A DNA stretch of 64,000 nucleotides, from positions 30,932,127 to 30,996,126 of the forward strand of contig JACMZG010001913.1 of assembly GCA_018340805.1 (NCBI GenBank), read 5' to 3'. The translations under genes and the position numbers were made by a program. Of the stretch, positions 23,573 to 36,732 are shown in pieces (positions within the stretch are counted from its first letter, which is position 1; each line of letters starts with the position of its first letter). The notes under the pieces are model-generated. The model saw only the letters and a program-made list of their open reading frames with translations, was not told the origin of the DNA and ran no database searches. The DNA is from Microvelia longipes (lineage: Eukaryota; Arthropoda; Insecta; Hemiptera; Veliidae).

Positions 23573-23606
23573 ATCTTCTAGGCCCTTAGATTAGGGCCTA
23601 GAAGAT
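23573..23606. repeat. Perfect 14-bp hairpin
   Basis: ATCTTCTAGGCCCT and its reverse complement AGGGCCTAGAAGAT are separated by six bases. No role can be assigned; it is not followed by a U-run in a gene context. Confidence 0.7.
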
Positions 23607-26039
23607 AAAATTATATATTATATTTTATAAAATTGTAATATTATGTAATCTTAGAGGATCACGTAATAGTATAAACAGCACTTTGCCATTCGTAGATCTG
23701 AATTTCGAACTTGTTTGATGGGTCAATAATTTTATTGATTACCAGACTTATTGACGTTCCAATCAGCTCTGATAAGCCAGTTGTACGCACTATAAACCCT
23801 GTCCAAAGCAGAAAAAGCAATCGAGACTCAGGTCAAAATTATTGTCTGCTGTATCACTAGATTCTCTTTTGTTGTAGTTGTGATAAAAATATTTTAAAAA
23901 TTAATTTCCTATATACCTACGGTATGAATTAGGAAAAGTATAAACTACTAAAAGAAATTATAAACTAAATTTGTTAGATGTTAGTTTTTTGATGACGGCA
24001 AGAAATATTAAGAGGGGATAGAAGTTGTCCGTGTGGGTAAAGTGGGGTAGGTTTTTGTCACATCCAGCGCAGGAAATCTCTCTATCAGTATTATAAAGAG
24101 CCTTGCTGTATCCTAAATACCTTTTATCAACACTCTCCTCGTAAACTTTCTGGAATATTTTAAACTTTTTAAATCCGACAAGCTTGATTCTCCTTTTTGC
24201 AGCTTAGTTATGTCACATCTTGAAAGTCTCCTTACCTATCTCTTCCTCCTGATCAGTTCTTAAACTAAAACTTTAAGTCTCTCCCCGCATCTTCTTAGTG
24301 TTCTAAGTTTTTGGAGGAATTTCCCCTCTTTTAGCGATTTTTTAAAAGTTTGTGTTATCTTAAAAAATCTAAAAAGAAAAAAAAACTTTAACTCGTGTTG
24401 TTACACTTCTCTCATTTTATACTTCAGAATTTTCATCAAGAAATGACGCTTATGAGGTTGTTGAAATGACAAAAGTGGAGAGGGGAGCGAGGGGAATCGA
24501 CTAAAATTGGCTGCCTGATTTCAAACACACACACAGACACCAGTATATATATTTTGTGTGTGTGCGTAAGTTTTTACCTTTGCGTATGACGAACAATAAC
24601 TTTTACAGGCTTCTCAAACTCAATTGAAACTTGGTAAATGGTTTAATGTTGACAAGGATTCATAACTTTGTTCTGTAAAATGAATAACGTCATTAAACAA
24701 GGTTATGAAGTCAAAAAAAATTTATTTGAAACTTGAAATGGCTTTAAAACAAAGCATCATATGTTAAGGTAGACGGCAAGCTAGTACGTTAGTACAAAGT
24801 ACAGAATCATTTGTAGAATAAAGTTGAATAAAGGCCGCATCACGTCAAAAAGTTCATAGTAAACTTATATGAAGGAAAAACTTGATAAGATAACATAATT
24901 TATGATCCAAGGTTAATTTAAAAAATAAATCCTCATTATAATAAAAAAAAGATTTTTCGCTTGTTTTTGAGGTATTCTTTGATTTTTTATATTTAACTTT
25001 CTTCCTAGAGATTTCTATGGAACACGATTAATTTCGGACTCAAAGAGCGAAAATTTAAAACTTTGATAGAGCTGAAATATTATACACATATACTACTACT
25101 AATTAACGTAAACTCGCATACAAGCTCATTAATAATTAGCATTAGTTCTGATTTTATCAATTGACATATACAACATAATGTAATTACTGATTCATGTGGA
25201 ATACTTAGCCAGTTATATAAACTAATATTACGTCATACTTATATAGGACAAGAATCCTAGTGCGGACGCCGCTTAGTGCCATGAGGCCCGAAGGTCTCTG
25301 GTTTTAGAGACCTTCTAAAACCAGAAGCTCTTAAAAGGTCTACTTCTCTACGTAGCAGTACGTAGAGCTCTGCTACCTGTGCTTGTTTTGGATTCCCCAC
25401 AATAGTTCATTCTTTTACGTGGCGTCGTGAGTACGTCAAATTTTGTAGAGATACTAAACAAATTATCCTTAAAAGTTCAAAGTCATCTTGTTTTCGATTT
25501 CTTATCCGAATGTTAACTGGTTCTACAACGGCTGATGCATTTAAAAGGTTTGAATAAAATTCAAAGTTTAAAATCCTTAATTTGGTCAGTAAAATCTAAT
25601 ATGAGAATAGAAATAGATTTCAATAACAAATTCAATAGATAAATAGTTACTAAGAAGAACTATAAAAAATTTTCAAGGTACCAGATATCCCATTTATGAT
25701 TTGGATATACAAAATCCTTAAATTTAAAAAAAATATATTTGATGGAAAGTAGATAGAGAATACGTCAGTAAATTTTCACAGAGTTGGGTCAGAATCTGTA
25801 TAATGAGGCAATTTTCCAGTATGGCAAATTTTGATTCATTATGAATTTCCCTTTGAATTTTTTCAACTCTACCAGGTTTCTCTTTTGATTCATTATTTAA
25901 AAAATTGGGTCCGGGTTCCTCGAAAAATTTTCTTATCACAACTATATTAAGTCATTAATATACTACACGTATTGAAACGAAACTTAGTGTACTTATTTAT
26001 TGCTTATATGTGTACACTTGTACTAAATTTCAACACAAT
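23607..26039. other. Intron with short repeats only
   Basis: It holds a fragment of the AGGAAAAGTA head at 23905-23945 (reverse), a segment at 24430-24500 shared with 51397-51470 and 62640-62710, a CACACACACAGACACC tract at 24525 facing TGTGTGTGTGCG, and nested hairpins at 25291-25370. No gene is supported. Confidence 0.4.
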
Positions 26040-26510
26040 AAAATGATTTTACGATTTTTTAAAATAAAAAAAAACGTACACGAGTCAATTAATAAAAATT
26101 GAACTAATGCTGATAATGAGATAAAACTTAGCACATGTGTTAGTCTTATACATGGCTACATAAGCGCTAAATCTCAATCCGAACGCAACATTTTTCCGCG
26201 TTTATTGATTTTCAGAATTTTTGCTGAGTCATTATTGCGGGTCAAGGACGTCATAAAAGTTATTTTCCTAATAGCACGCCTATAGACTGATTTCCTTTTT
26301 TAATGTTTTAACCCACTTGCATAAATACAGCAGGAGCTCCGATGATAACAGACACACACATACAGACAACTTTGTGAAAACCACTCAGGAGGTCTTAAAA
26401 ACACCTGAAACTGATAATTCCGGTGACACCCTGGTTTCGGATTTTTCGCAAACAAAATACTTTTTCTTTATACCTACAGTGTAAATGAGGAAAAGTAAAA
26501 TGTATATTGG
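26040..26510. repeat. Dispersed repeat R2 copy 2 with reverse head
   Basis: 26070-26290 matches 17260-17480. The end at 26400-26505 is the reverse complement of the common head (CAAAATACTTTTTCTTTATA, then ATGAGGAAAAGTAAA), with GATAATTCCGGTGACACCC before it. Confidence 0.65.
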
Positions 26511-28637
26511 TAAATTATATATTTCAGCAAAGTAGTCTTTTATTTATAGCTCTACCAGAGCGTCCACTCTCCCTTACACTCCTCTTTACCTATTAAAAGT
26601 TGTTTGGTATTTTTTAGAATCGTATGCTCTATATTTTGTGCTTTTTAGACAATTTTATTGATTTAGCAATAGTATGATTCTTCTCATCTACGTTCTCGAT
26701 TCCAGATACAGCTACTTCTAGATCTACAATAAATTGCTATCTAAATTGGTCTTAGCAATACTTTTTCTTTTAGATTATATTTCAAAAAGGTAATAATTCC
26801 TCTTTTTATCATCAAGTTTAATGCTACTTAAGTTGACAAGTCTTGGCAAAATAGATGCGTAGGCTTCCTTTCCTGAACGGTAAGCGTATTACTTGGATAA
26901 ATGTCAGGAAACAGCTTGATAACCTTTTTATACCAACGATTTTTTCTTCTATTATCAAGTCTATTAGATGTATTATTATTTAGTTAACAAACTCTGACAT
27001 TAAAGCATGATGCTGTTAAACATTGGCTAACTTCATATATTTAACACTGATTCCTTAGTGTTCCTGAATACAAATTTAATTATTATGTATTAAATCGTTA
27101 ATTTGAAGTATTATTTAAATATCATGTAATTTAAGTATTAAACTTAATCTTGTACTTATTGAAATGAAAACTAATTAGAAAGTAATTATAATAAGAATCG
27201 CGAGAAATTAAGTTTCTGCTCAATTTCCTTGGAATAATTGAGAATACCTCTCGCACCTTTCTGTCTTACCCTGTGCTCCATTATAAATATAGCTGTTAAC
27301 AATTATTACTTTCTTTAAACTAAGTTTTTAAAGAAATAGTTTTTAAACGAACTTTAAATAACTAGAAAATTTAAAAGAAGTGATGAAAACTGCTTATCAG
27401 AGGGATAAAGACAGTACTTAAAGTTTTAATTAAACTAATCTTAAAAATAGATTTAATCATTTAAATGTTCCTGATGATTCTTGAGAAATGAGAATTATTA
27501 TCAATAATTTAAATTTGGGGGATTTTAACCAAATTCTAGTATAAACGTAGTAGTTTTCGCCAAGTTGTTTGTCTTAATATATGTGTGTGTTTGTGTGTAT
27601 GTCTGTAATCATCGTAGCTCTAAGGATGATTATACAAAAGAGTTTATAGGACGCATTTACATTTGTAAATAAGCAGTAGACATTTGGTACAATGACTGCT
27701 CAGTTAGAACTTTACATGTTTTTTTTGGTGGTTGTCTGTTCTATTATTTAGAACAGACAACCATATTATATTTGTGCTTGTTTTATTATGTATACCTTTA
27801 TGTAATAAATAAGTACACTAAGTTTCATACCAATACCAATTTATCAGACCACTAATGTTAAGCAGCGTCGAGCAAGGTTTGTGCCTGGATACACTATATA
27901 TCACTTGAATAAAGTGATAAAAGTAATAAAACGGGTGTTATTACTGTCTAATGACAAATGAAGTGAGTCCGAAGAAGTACTGAAAAAATAAAATAAGATA
28001 TTTCTGTATTCTTAGAACGAGCGAAGAGATCGAAGGAAAGTTCTGAGATACTCTTACAGAATTTTTAATTTAACTTTTATATTTACGAATAAGGTTACAG
28101 CTTCGTCGTAAGTCTCATAAAATTCAGGAATTTAAATATAGGCGCCATCTTCTTAAGACACTTTTGGATAGCTCTTTTCTGTGAAGTCATTTTTTGTAGG
28201 GACACGAGATGCGTAATTACCTTTGACTGGTTATCTCGTTGCAGAATTTGTCGAAGTTTTCTGTTAGGATTTATAGGATTTTCGCAATTAATTTTTTATT
28301 TGCTTGTTGTTTTGCAGTATTTGAGGCGACAAATCATAATTTGAATTCTGCTGTGTTACCTTTTGTGAACATATTGTGTTTGGATCTTTAATTACTTTTG
28401 ATTAAGCTAAGCCGTGCTCTTCTTTTCTTAATTTTTTTTTCTATTTTAGAGGCATATTAGTTCTTTTGCGTTTCTTTTCCTGTAAGTTTTTCTTTGTATA
28501 CTAAGCTCCTTGATATTTTGTTGTAGTTGAAATTTCTGCATCTTTCTGGTCCCGTTGGATCTTGGACGGATAAGACGTTTTTCTAAGGTCTTTTTGGAAC
28601 TGCCCGTTCCTTCTAGCAATCATTTTGAAACAGTATA
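26511..28637. other. Intron, no gene seen
   Basis: It contains a perfect hairpin at 27730-27762 (GGTTGTCTGTTCTA, loop TTATT, then its complement) and a weak GAGCGAAG module at 28015-28045. I see no coding signal. Confidence 0.4.
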
Positions 28638-28644
28638 TAATATA

Positions 28645-28706
<62 letters not shown>
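28638..28706. repeat. (AT)n microsatellite
   Basis: A nearly pure run of AT dinucleotides. Confidence 0.95.
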
Positions 28707-28708
<2 letters not shown>

Positions 28709-28818
28709 GATGCCCGTTAGAGCCTTGCGGCTTATCAGGGATAAACCCTGCGGGAACAACCTCGGGTGGTAGTAGCAGCCGTTACACTCAAAGTAAATTC
28801 TAAAGTTGGCGAAGACTT

Positions 28819-28940
28819 ATATAAACAATAATCTTCTATAATCCGAGAGCGTAACCTGGGATGCGAACCCCAGACTTCCGTGGTGTCAAAGGTGTCAGAG
28901 TAAAGACTAACGCTCTAACGACCTCGGCCACGGAGGTGGC
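28819..28940 (-). repeat. tRNA-derived SINE copy 2
   Basis: On the minus strand it reads CTCCGTGGCCGAGGTCG, TTAGAGCG, then GGGGTTCGCATCCCAGG (B box) and TTACGCTCTCGGATTAT. The A box TGGCCGAGGTCG and a long spacer suggest a Leu- or Ser-type tRNA ancestor. It is the best preserved of three copies. Confidence 0.8.
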
Positions 28941-30164
28941 TTTGAAACACTAATTTCTGCTATTAGTATGAAGTACCGGTACTGCCCGAGTGGCACTGAC
29001 CATGACACTCTAACTCATCTGTTTTCATATCTTTTAATGAAATATCTTCTTAATTACCTCTCTTTTAATTAAAATATACAATAATATACAGAATGCATTT
29101 GTTTTATTAAGAATACGAATAAATTTTAGTCATAAAAAAAAACAATTGGGGAGGCCTTCACTCTCTTGTAAAGCTAGGGCTTTTTTTAAGGTTTATTTAT
29201 AATTTCTCATTTTTATATTTGATCAAGGTTATCATTTTGAAAGACAACCCTACTTTTTCATTTTAGATAGATTACAAATATATTTATCAAAACTTTATAC
29301 TGTGGCTGTGTGTATTTATAACTACCTATCTAGTTTGGTCGTTCCATTATTGGAAAAAAACGACCTGGCGCTATCTCAAATTGCAATATCTCATGCCATT
29401 TAGGTATGAGATTATTAAACAAGATTTATCAACCTACAGCCCACTAAAACTTAATTGAGACTGGAAAAACCATAATAGTACTCTCTACCTTATTTTTTTA
29501 ATGTACAACTTTTGTAACATGTTGTTCTCTTATATTATTACATGAATATGACTCGTGGAGGAATTGAAATATAGTAATATAAGAGGAATTGAATTTTTAT
29601 ATTTCCCTGAAGTGTCAAAAAATATTAAATTAGTAATATAGGAAACAATGAAAACACTATAAAAAATGTAAAAACCTATTTACATGTAAAGGGTCTATAC
29701 AAATAGATATCATGCATGTATAACTCAGATGATTTAATAACACCCTATTATCTATACTCTGATATAACTAACTCTATTGTGTGTACAGATTAGATAACTA
29801 ATTTACCTAACTCATCTGATAGCAGCTTCGTGTTGTCTTTATTAAAGTTTACATTTTAAAGAGTACACATTAAAACTAAAAATGTTAACAATTAAAAGCC
29901 TAAAACATTAGCTATAGGCATTTTTTGCCTCATAACCTTACTAATTAGTTATAAACATTTTTTGCCTCATAACCTAAAAAATTAGTTATGAGCATTGTTT
30001 TTTCTTGTCAATAAACTTTTTACTGTATCTGCGTATAGTCAGGAAAAAACTACATAACTAACGATATTTTATTATCTAAAGCTCTAAGTCCAAGAAGAAA
30101 AAATATATTTTCCACAGAAACATTAATCTCAAAGAAGTTAAAAAATTCCATAATATATATGGCT
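28941..30164. other. Intron, no gene seen
   Basis: AT-rich. A short tandem duplication (CATTTTTTGCCTCATAACC) occurs at 29915 and 29955. No other feature is supported. Confidence 0.35.
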
Positions 30165-30197
30165 GTAATAGTTTGTATAGCTAATACAAACTATTAC
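30165..30197. repeat. Perfect 14-bp hairpin upstream of kinase exon
   Basis: GTAATAGTTTGTAT, a five-base loop AGCTA, then ATACAAACTATTAC. It lies about 120 bp before the splice acceptor of the kinase exon. Any effect on splicing is speculation. Confidence 0.7.
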
Positions 30198-30296
30198 CTT
30201 AACTACGTAACAACTGTCACGCTATCGCTCACCGATGAATAAATTTCCAAATTTTACTACCTTACATGAATTCTTCTTATCAACGAAGTTAAATAA

Positions 30297-30503
<207 letters not shown>

Positions 30504-30746
30504 TAAATAAGCTATCATTGTTGCAACGAGGCTTCACTGCCTATAGGTTAAAAATATTATTGGCTATTATATTACCAAATGTATAAGCTAATAAAAAAAT
30601 TAATACATTATCAAATTTAGTTCTTACTTATACCAAATTATATATTTTTAAATTAATTTATACCTACCAAAATTTCAATTTAATAAACAAAGTAAACTTT
30701 AATAAAGTTAATGAAATTAATGCATTTTGTCAGCTAAGTTTTATCT

Positions 30747-30839
30747 GCCTCCGTGGCCGTGATCGTATAGGCACTCGATTTCGGCACCGGAGGTCCAGGG
30801 CTCGGAGCCCGGGCTATGCTCTAAGATTATATAAATAGT
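30747..30839 (+). repeat. tRNA-derived SINE copy 3
   Basis: It begins GCCTCCGTGGCCGTGATCG and has GGGCTCGGAGCCCGGGC in place of the B box (GGTTCGCATCCCGGG in the other copies), then CTATGCTCTAAGATTATA. It lies 270 bp downstream of the kinase exon. Confidence 0.75.
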
Positions 30840-31219
30840 ATTTAAAACGAAAGTATAACAAAAAATGAATATTTTGAGTTATTATTTATTTTAGTGAGTA
30901 AATAAAATTTATTAATAAATTAAAACACCATTACGGTGTAAATCAGATTGTTATTAGTTAATTTAAACACCTGTTACAACTGATTTAAACAATATAATGC
31001 AATAAAAATGTAATTTTGTGTGTTTGTGCAGACTAAAATTAATTAAAAGTAACATTAATTAACAATAAATAAAGTAAAACACTACATTGTGATTTTCACC
31101 TTATATCACTCGTGGCCCATTAAAACCCAAGTTTTTAATGAATTAGTGATTCTACTAAGTTCATAGCCCTAAAATTAATTAAATTTATAGACTTCGAGAA
31201 CAAATTTAAAGAAATAATC

Positions 31220-31405
31220 GTCACAAATAAAAGTTTTTGTTTTGTTTTTATTTTTAATCAAGTTTGTTATTCAAGCTATGCTGTCTATATGCAGTCTATG
31301 TAATAATTTACAATCACTTTGTTTTTATTGTTTATTTCATTTCTTTGTAAAATTTTGACAATTGAGAAAATTTTTAATAAAGTAACCTCAAGTATAAAAA
31401 TAACT
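31220..31405 (+). repeat. Copy of a LINE 3' tail
   Basis: TTTTTAATCAAGTTTGTTAT, TATGCAGTCTATG and ATAATTTACAATCA match 20005-20075 behind LINE E. No coding part is attached, so it is a very short 5'-truncated insertion. Confidence 0.6.
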
Positions 31406-32429
31406 AAACAACGATCGATTTTATCGATTTCTTATTAGCGACGGTGGCGCTGCTACGGACTTTGAATCGCGAATACCTTTAGTAGTAGGTGAGAAAAGTG
31501 CTTGAATGGTTAATGCAATACAGTACCTACTTCGTGCCAATACTTACTATTAGAAGAATTATATAAGAATACTAAAAAATGTGTGATACTATATTGGAGG
31601 AAATATATTTTTGAACCAACAAAATATAGGAAACTGATTTAAAACAATATAATGCAAGGATATAATGCAAGGAGCGAAATTGGTTTTGCATGCTAGGAAG
31701 AGTTAAAAAGGCTGGAGTACTAGACAGGGTGGAAAACTAATCGTAGTTCTAAAAGAAAGTTAAAACTAAGTGCTTAAGAAATCCTACCTCCTACACAGAA
31801 GTATTACACAACTGTAATTAGGTGTGAAGTTAGATTACACCACAAATTGATCTTCTAAATAGTTATAAGGAAACATTTCTTGCAGAAATAGCCTTCAAAC
31901 TACCAAAGTGAAAATGGGAAAATCAATATTTCGATTAGAAAATAAAATCCATCGTGACTCTTTGTTTCCTATTTCTCACCTCTTGATGATCTAAAAGCAG
32001 AATTCCCTTCTTTCCCTCTGCCGAACCAAAACATTTGCGTTACATCCTAAATAATTCTGGCATGAAAGTCCTCAAGCCGGTTGATTTTTTTTAAATAAAT
32101 TCTTGCTGGTGAATCCAATTTTTTTTAAGTTTGTGGTATTTGTTTATCAACTTGAGCAGTAACGTCACAACTTATTATTTAATTTTTTCGAATTTTTATA
32201 TTTATCCCATATAAAAAAGGATACATTATAGGGCACAACATTATTAGCACTCACTTGAAGCTCATAAAGTAAAACGCAAACTGGTTTTACTAGATAACAT
32301 TATTAATCTAGATTAACAGAAACAACGGCGCCTTAAACCTTACTTCTAAAATGGATTTTGGACACACTCCTTGGCGGTCCTTCACCACAAGAGCCATCTC
32401 ATTAACGATTTTTTTATATAATTAAAAAT
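31406..32429. other. No recognisable feature
   Basis: AT-rich intron; a somewhat GC-richer block at 31430-31500 has no identified homologue within the window. Confidence 0.35.
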
Positions 32430-32760
32430 AAGCCAGGTCAAAAGTTCCTAATTATGCTTGTAAATATACGAGGTCTTGGCGGTTTCACTTTGTGACTTGG
32501 CCATTACGCAGCTGGTGGTGGTACTAAAGGTCTAGTATACAGACATGAATGAATGAAACAGTTATTAGATCTACAGAAATACAATACAAATGATGAATAA
32601 TAAATTATTACATTTAAAATCTTAATCAGTATTAGCTGTGGTTAAGACAGTACACATACATTATAAAAATACATGTGCTGCGTTATAGCCAAATCACGAA
32701 GTGAAACCGTTAAGACCTCGTATATTTACAAGCGTAATAAGCAACTATTGACTTGGCTTA
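32430..32760. repeat. Inverted-repeat element, arms about 84 bp
   Basis: The arms 32430-32512 and 32676-32760 share TAAGCCARGTCAA, CGCTTGTAAATATACGAGG (or GCTTG variant), TCTTGGCGGTTTCACTT and GCGTAATGGCC-like sequence in opposite orientation. The loop is AT-rich and has no ORF. It resembles a MITE. Confidence 0.75.
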
Positions 32761-33224
32761 TCCAATGATCTTACAACTTTTTACGTTTTACTTGGCTCCT
32801 TTTTTACACACTTGTGTTTTTGTTGAGTAAAATAAAACATAAAATATTTCTTGAAATAGTTACTTGGTGTATAATAAGATTCTAATAAAGATAAATATTT
32901 CACTTTTTTATTCTGTGAAATCTCCGAGCAGTTCACAGCCCAACTCCGCACTTGGATCCCCTGTATAGATCGGGTAACAAGAAATGGCAATGTTTCCCTG
33001 GGGATTTTTTACAGGTTGGTTGTTCGTAAAAGTGAAAACAAGAAGCGCTATGTTCTACCCCGAGGCAGTCAAATAGTATAGAATTTTTTACTTCTCCTAA
33101 CCCACCTACTTAAGTAGGTATGAAGAGAATAATATTGGGTACTATCTAAAATATGAAACTGAGGTTTTATCATGATCATCCGTACCAAGCACTTTACTTG
33201 ATAGTCCTAGAGCTGAATCTGAAA

Positions 33225-33915
33225 AAAATTGTGATTCATTTAGCAACTACTTCAAACCAAATATTTCTGAAAATATATCTTAAATTGCGAAAAAAACATA
33301 GTCCATAGTGGAGCTCTTCATATGATTGCGCATTCTCAAAATTTCATAAAATCGCACAAATTTCGGATTTCTTGAAATGAGTGGTTGCCTGTGGGTCGTG
33401 TGCAAAACATGAAGAGAACATTTTTTAAAGGTGATAAAATGTTCTATTAAACAAGTGTGTAACTATCAAAATCGGATAACTGCAAACAAAGTTATGGCTC
33501 TTTCAAATAAAATTCTCTTTGCATAAAATTCATGCAAAAGGTTCATTTATGCAAAGTCAGCAAATTTCTTTAGAAAAATATTAACTTTTTGTGCATTTTT
33601 TTGGCCATTTAACAAATGTTATATGTCATAACTTTAGTTGTGTTTATCCGATTTTGACGAAAAAACACTCGTTTTATGGGCAATTGTATCAACAATAAAA
33701 AATGTGTTCTTCGTGTTTTGCCCACAACTCACTGGGAACCACTTTCAAGAAAACTGATATTTGTGTGATTTTCTAAAATTGTCAGGAAGCACGATCATAA
33801 GAAGTCCAATTATCTTCTCTGGATAGGTAGACTACTTTTCCTTCATAATTTAAGGTATATTTTCAGAAAAAATTGGTTTGAAGTAGTACAAAATGAGTCA
33901 CATTTTTTAGGCCTG
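33225..33915. repeat. Long imperfect foldback element
   Basis: The left half, starting AATTGTGATTCATTTAGCAA, and the right half, ending TTTGTACTACTTCAAACC on the reverse strand, pair over roughly 300 bp each with many mismatches. The centre is near 33540, marked by facing TTTGCATAAA motifs. It is an old palindromic element without coding capacity. Confidence 0.7.
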
Positions 33916-34399
33916 GCTCTTGGGCTATAAGGGGGTTTTCATGATGCTGGTTGAATGTCGGTCTCATGCATAACTCATTTGCATAAACAAATTTAAGGTC
34001 TAGTTATGCTGTCCAAAAGATAAATGTTTATCTCGTTATCGTATTTTATTGAGTTGTCAGTTTTTTAAAACAATTCGTTATAATCGAAAATTTAAATAAT
34101 TAAGTTGACACACATTTACCCCTTTAAAGGTAACAAATAGATATATAAATCGACTTATAAATATTTGTCGACAAATTTATATCGACAAAATATTTTATTT
34201 CTCCACTAATAATTACTAATTGTTTTTACATGTGTAACAACAATACAGAGGTAACAACAACATTGAGGCCTCTAAAAGGAAATACCTTGAGCTGGGTAGT
34301 AGCGCATTTTAAATAATAAATAATATTTTCTGAGATCTAAAATTTAACAATTAGAATGAACTAAAACTTATAATTCTACTACTTTATTGGTAGAGAGAG

Positions 34400-35060
34400 A
34401 GAACGAGTGCATGATATTACTTGTTGATCCAGGCTATTACAAATTTTTTAATCTTTTTAAACACTGCTGCATTTTTAACCTGTTGCTGAAGTGAGTTGTA
34501 GAGAGTTGGAGCTGTAATACAGAATTGTTTGAATAAGGAAGTTGTAATGTAAGTAGGGATGCTGAGTTTCTGATAAGTTTTATTACTTGTCGAGTTAGAG
34601 TGAGCTACAACTTGCATACAACTTGCCCTCATAGAAAAATTTTGTCAGAATAACTTTTTACAAGTTTCTTTTTATGGTAAAAACTTAAAATTCTTGAAAT
34701 AGTTTCTCGATAGAAAAGTCTTTAGTTTTCCTTAAAATAGCTTTAGAACTGTTATTTGAGATATTTTGATAGCATTAATTAGTTAGACGAGCTGAGCCCC
34801 AGGCAACTAAACCATATTCCAATATTGATTAAACTAAGGCGTAGTATACTGTTTTTATTAAATCTACTGAACAGTATTCCCTTAACACTAAAATAAAGGA
34901 TGATTTTCTTGGTTTTGTTACAAATATGTTGAATATTTGTTCCATCTTAAGTGCGACTTAATTTTAAGTCCAAGATACTTAATGTTGTCGGTCTGAGTAA
35001 GTAATGAGCTCTAAAAATCTACCTTTCTATTCTGAAAATCGAATGTCATTCTAATAAAAA
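34400..35060 (-). pseudogene. LINE F fragment, C-terminal part
   Basis: On the minus strand an upstream part (about 34840-34780) reads YYALV, a stop, SILEYGLVAWGSA, the typical post-RT block. The intact short frame 34632-34417 gives the C-terminus, including IPTYITTSLFKQFCITAPTL, YNSLQQQVKN and FKKIKKFVIAWI. Stops lie between. The RT palm and endonuclease are absent, so it is 5' truncated. Confidence 0.7.
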
Positions 35061-35069
35061 TATGGACGA

Positions 35070-35512
35070 ATGTGGAAGTCTTGCTACGCGTAAAATGTAA
35101 GAATAAAAAAATTAAAATAAAACTTTAAAAAGTCAAACAATTTTTAAAGTCAAAAAATGTTTAACTTTATAAAGAATTTCTTTCAGATCTATTGATAGCT
35201 GGAGTAATGTGAAGACTTGGCGAAAGTTTGTAACTCCACGACTGAAAGAGTTTTAACACTTGAGCTCGTGTCATCAAATTAACTTTTTATTGTTTTAGAT
35301 TTCTTCCGTTTTACTTAAAACTTCATTTTCTCTCTTTTCCTTCTTTTGTTCTTTAACACAAAAATATTTTGTAATTGAAAACGACCAAGTTTAATGAAAT
35401 GAGCTTCCTTCCGCAGTTTTTTATTAAGATCAAAGCCCTGTATGAGCAATATAACATGAATTGGGAAATTTTTAGTTATTTTGACAGAGATTTTGTGGTA
35501 TATATTAAACAT
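35070..35512. other. No recognisable feature
   Basis: AT-rich sequence. A 65-codon open frame on the minus strand has no family motif. Confidence 0.35.
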
Positions 35513-35709
35513 GGTTTATGGATAAACACACTTTAGTTAAAAAAATATTTAATTGTCAAACCACAATACGTACATATAAAAAACTGACCAGTTTCAACTA
35601 TACAATAGTCATCGTCAGAGTACTTTATAAACTCTGAGAGTTTATAAAGTACTCTTTGTGGATAGACAATTAAATATTTTTTAAAGTCAAGTGTGTTTAT
35701 CCATAAACC
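35513..35709 (-). ncRNA. Hammerhead-like motif 4 in an inverted-repeat unit
   Basis: Ends of about 47 bp (35513-35559 and 35664-35709) pair as an inverted repeat: GGTTTATGGATAAACACACT, then AATATTTAATTGTC. On the minus strand CTGACGA (35612-35618) is followed by TGACTATTGTATAGTT (stem II) and GAAACTGGTC (from 35595 downward). GAAAC and GTC fit a two-base-pair stem III and a GUC cleavage triplet, and the bases after GTC (AGT) pair with those before CTGACGA (ACT). An inner palindrome CTTTATAAACTCTGAG/AGTTTATAAAG lies beside it. This is one of the two most complete cores. Confidence 0.7.
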
Positions 35710-36732
35710 CTGTTTGGAAAAACTTGCTTAAAATACTTAATAATTTAATTAACGTGTATGAATATTAGTATTAGTCTCCATTATTATAGACAATTTATGA
35801 TAAAGACACTTGATGGGACGTTTATGTCTGTCATACATTTCAACTAATTTAAATGACTATATTTCGCTATAATTCACATGGCATATTCATGTCTATAAAA
35901 CTTAGAAAGAAAAGAAATAAATTAAAAATTCAACAGTAACTACAGCATTAAGAGAAATTTAAAATTACAAAAAGAAATATAGACATAATTCCAATACAAT
36001 AAAAAGAATTATAAAACTTACAATTAGTGATTACATGTTAGGATAACTAACAAGGTCGATAAAATTAAAACGCGAACATCTATAAGCCATTCCTACAAAG
36101 AAATTAAAAAGAATTAGGAAAAAAACTAAATAAAAATAAGTATGAAGTTAAAGTGAGAACTAAAATCAAGCATTAAAACCTTAAAGTGAATTAAGGAAAA
36201 TAGTATGATAGAAATGTGAACTGACAGTATTATCGGAAATCATAATGCATTATATTAAAAACAGTATAAAATATCACTAAAAATTGTAATTATACAACAC
36301 CAACTAATCAAATAAAAATTGAAGAATAGCATAAAAAATCTTACAAATTATAATATAATTGAAGTTAATAGATATTAATAATCAATTCATTAATGAAAAA
36401 CAGGTTAGTATAATAATTAAAAAGGGAGTAAAAAAGTTCCTGTACAAGCATACATAACTGTATTGGGGTAAAGTATCTACAAAATGCAGAGGTAAATTAA
36501 ATAAAAATAACATAAAGGTATAAAAATAAATATGAGAAATAGATTAAAAATAACAATACTTAATTACAAAAACCATCAATTCTAACGATACTTAGAAAAA
36601 ATATAAAATATTAATATTAATTAAATGTTTTTAAAAATAGCTCCATGATGTTTATTAATATCTCTGGAGTCTTTTTATAATTGATGTTATTAGGCTCCCT
36701 AGAAATATGGATAGCTTCTAGATTAATCTTTT

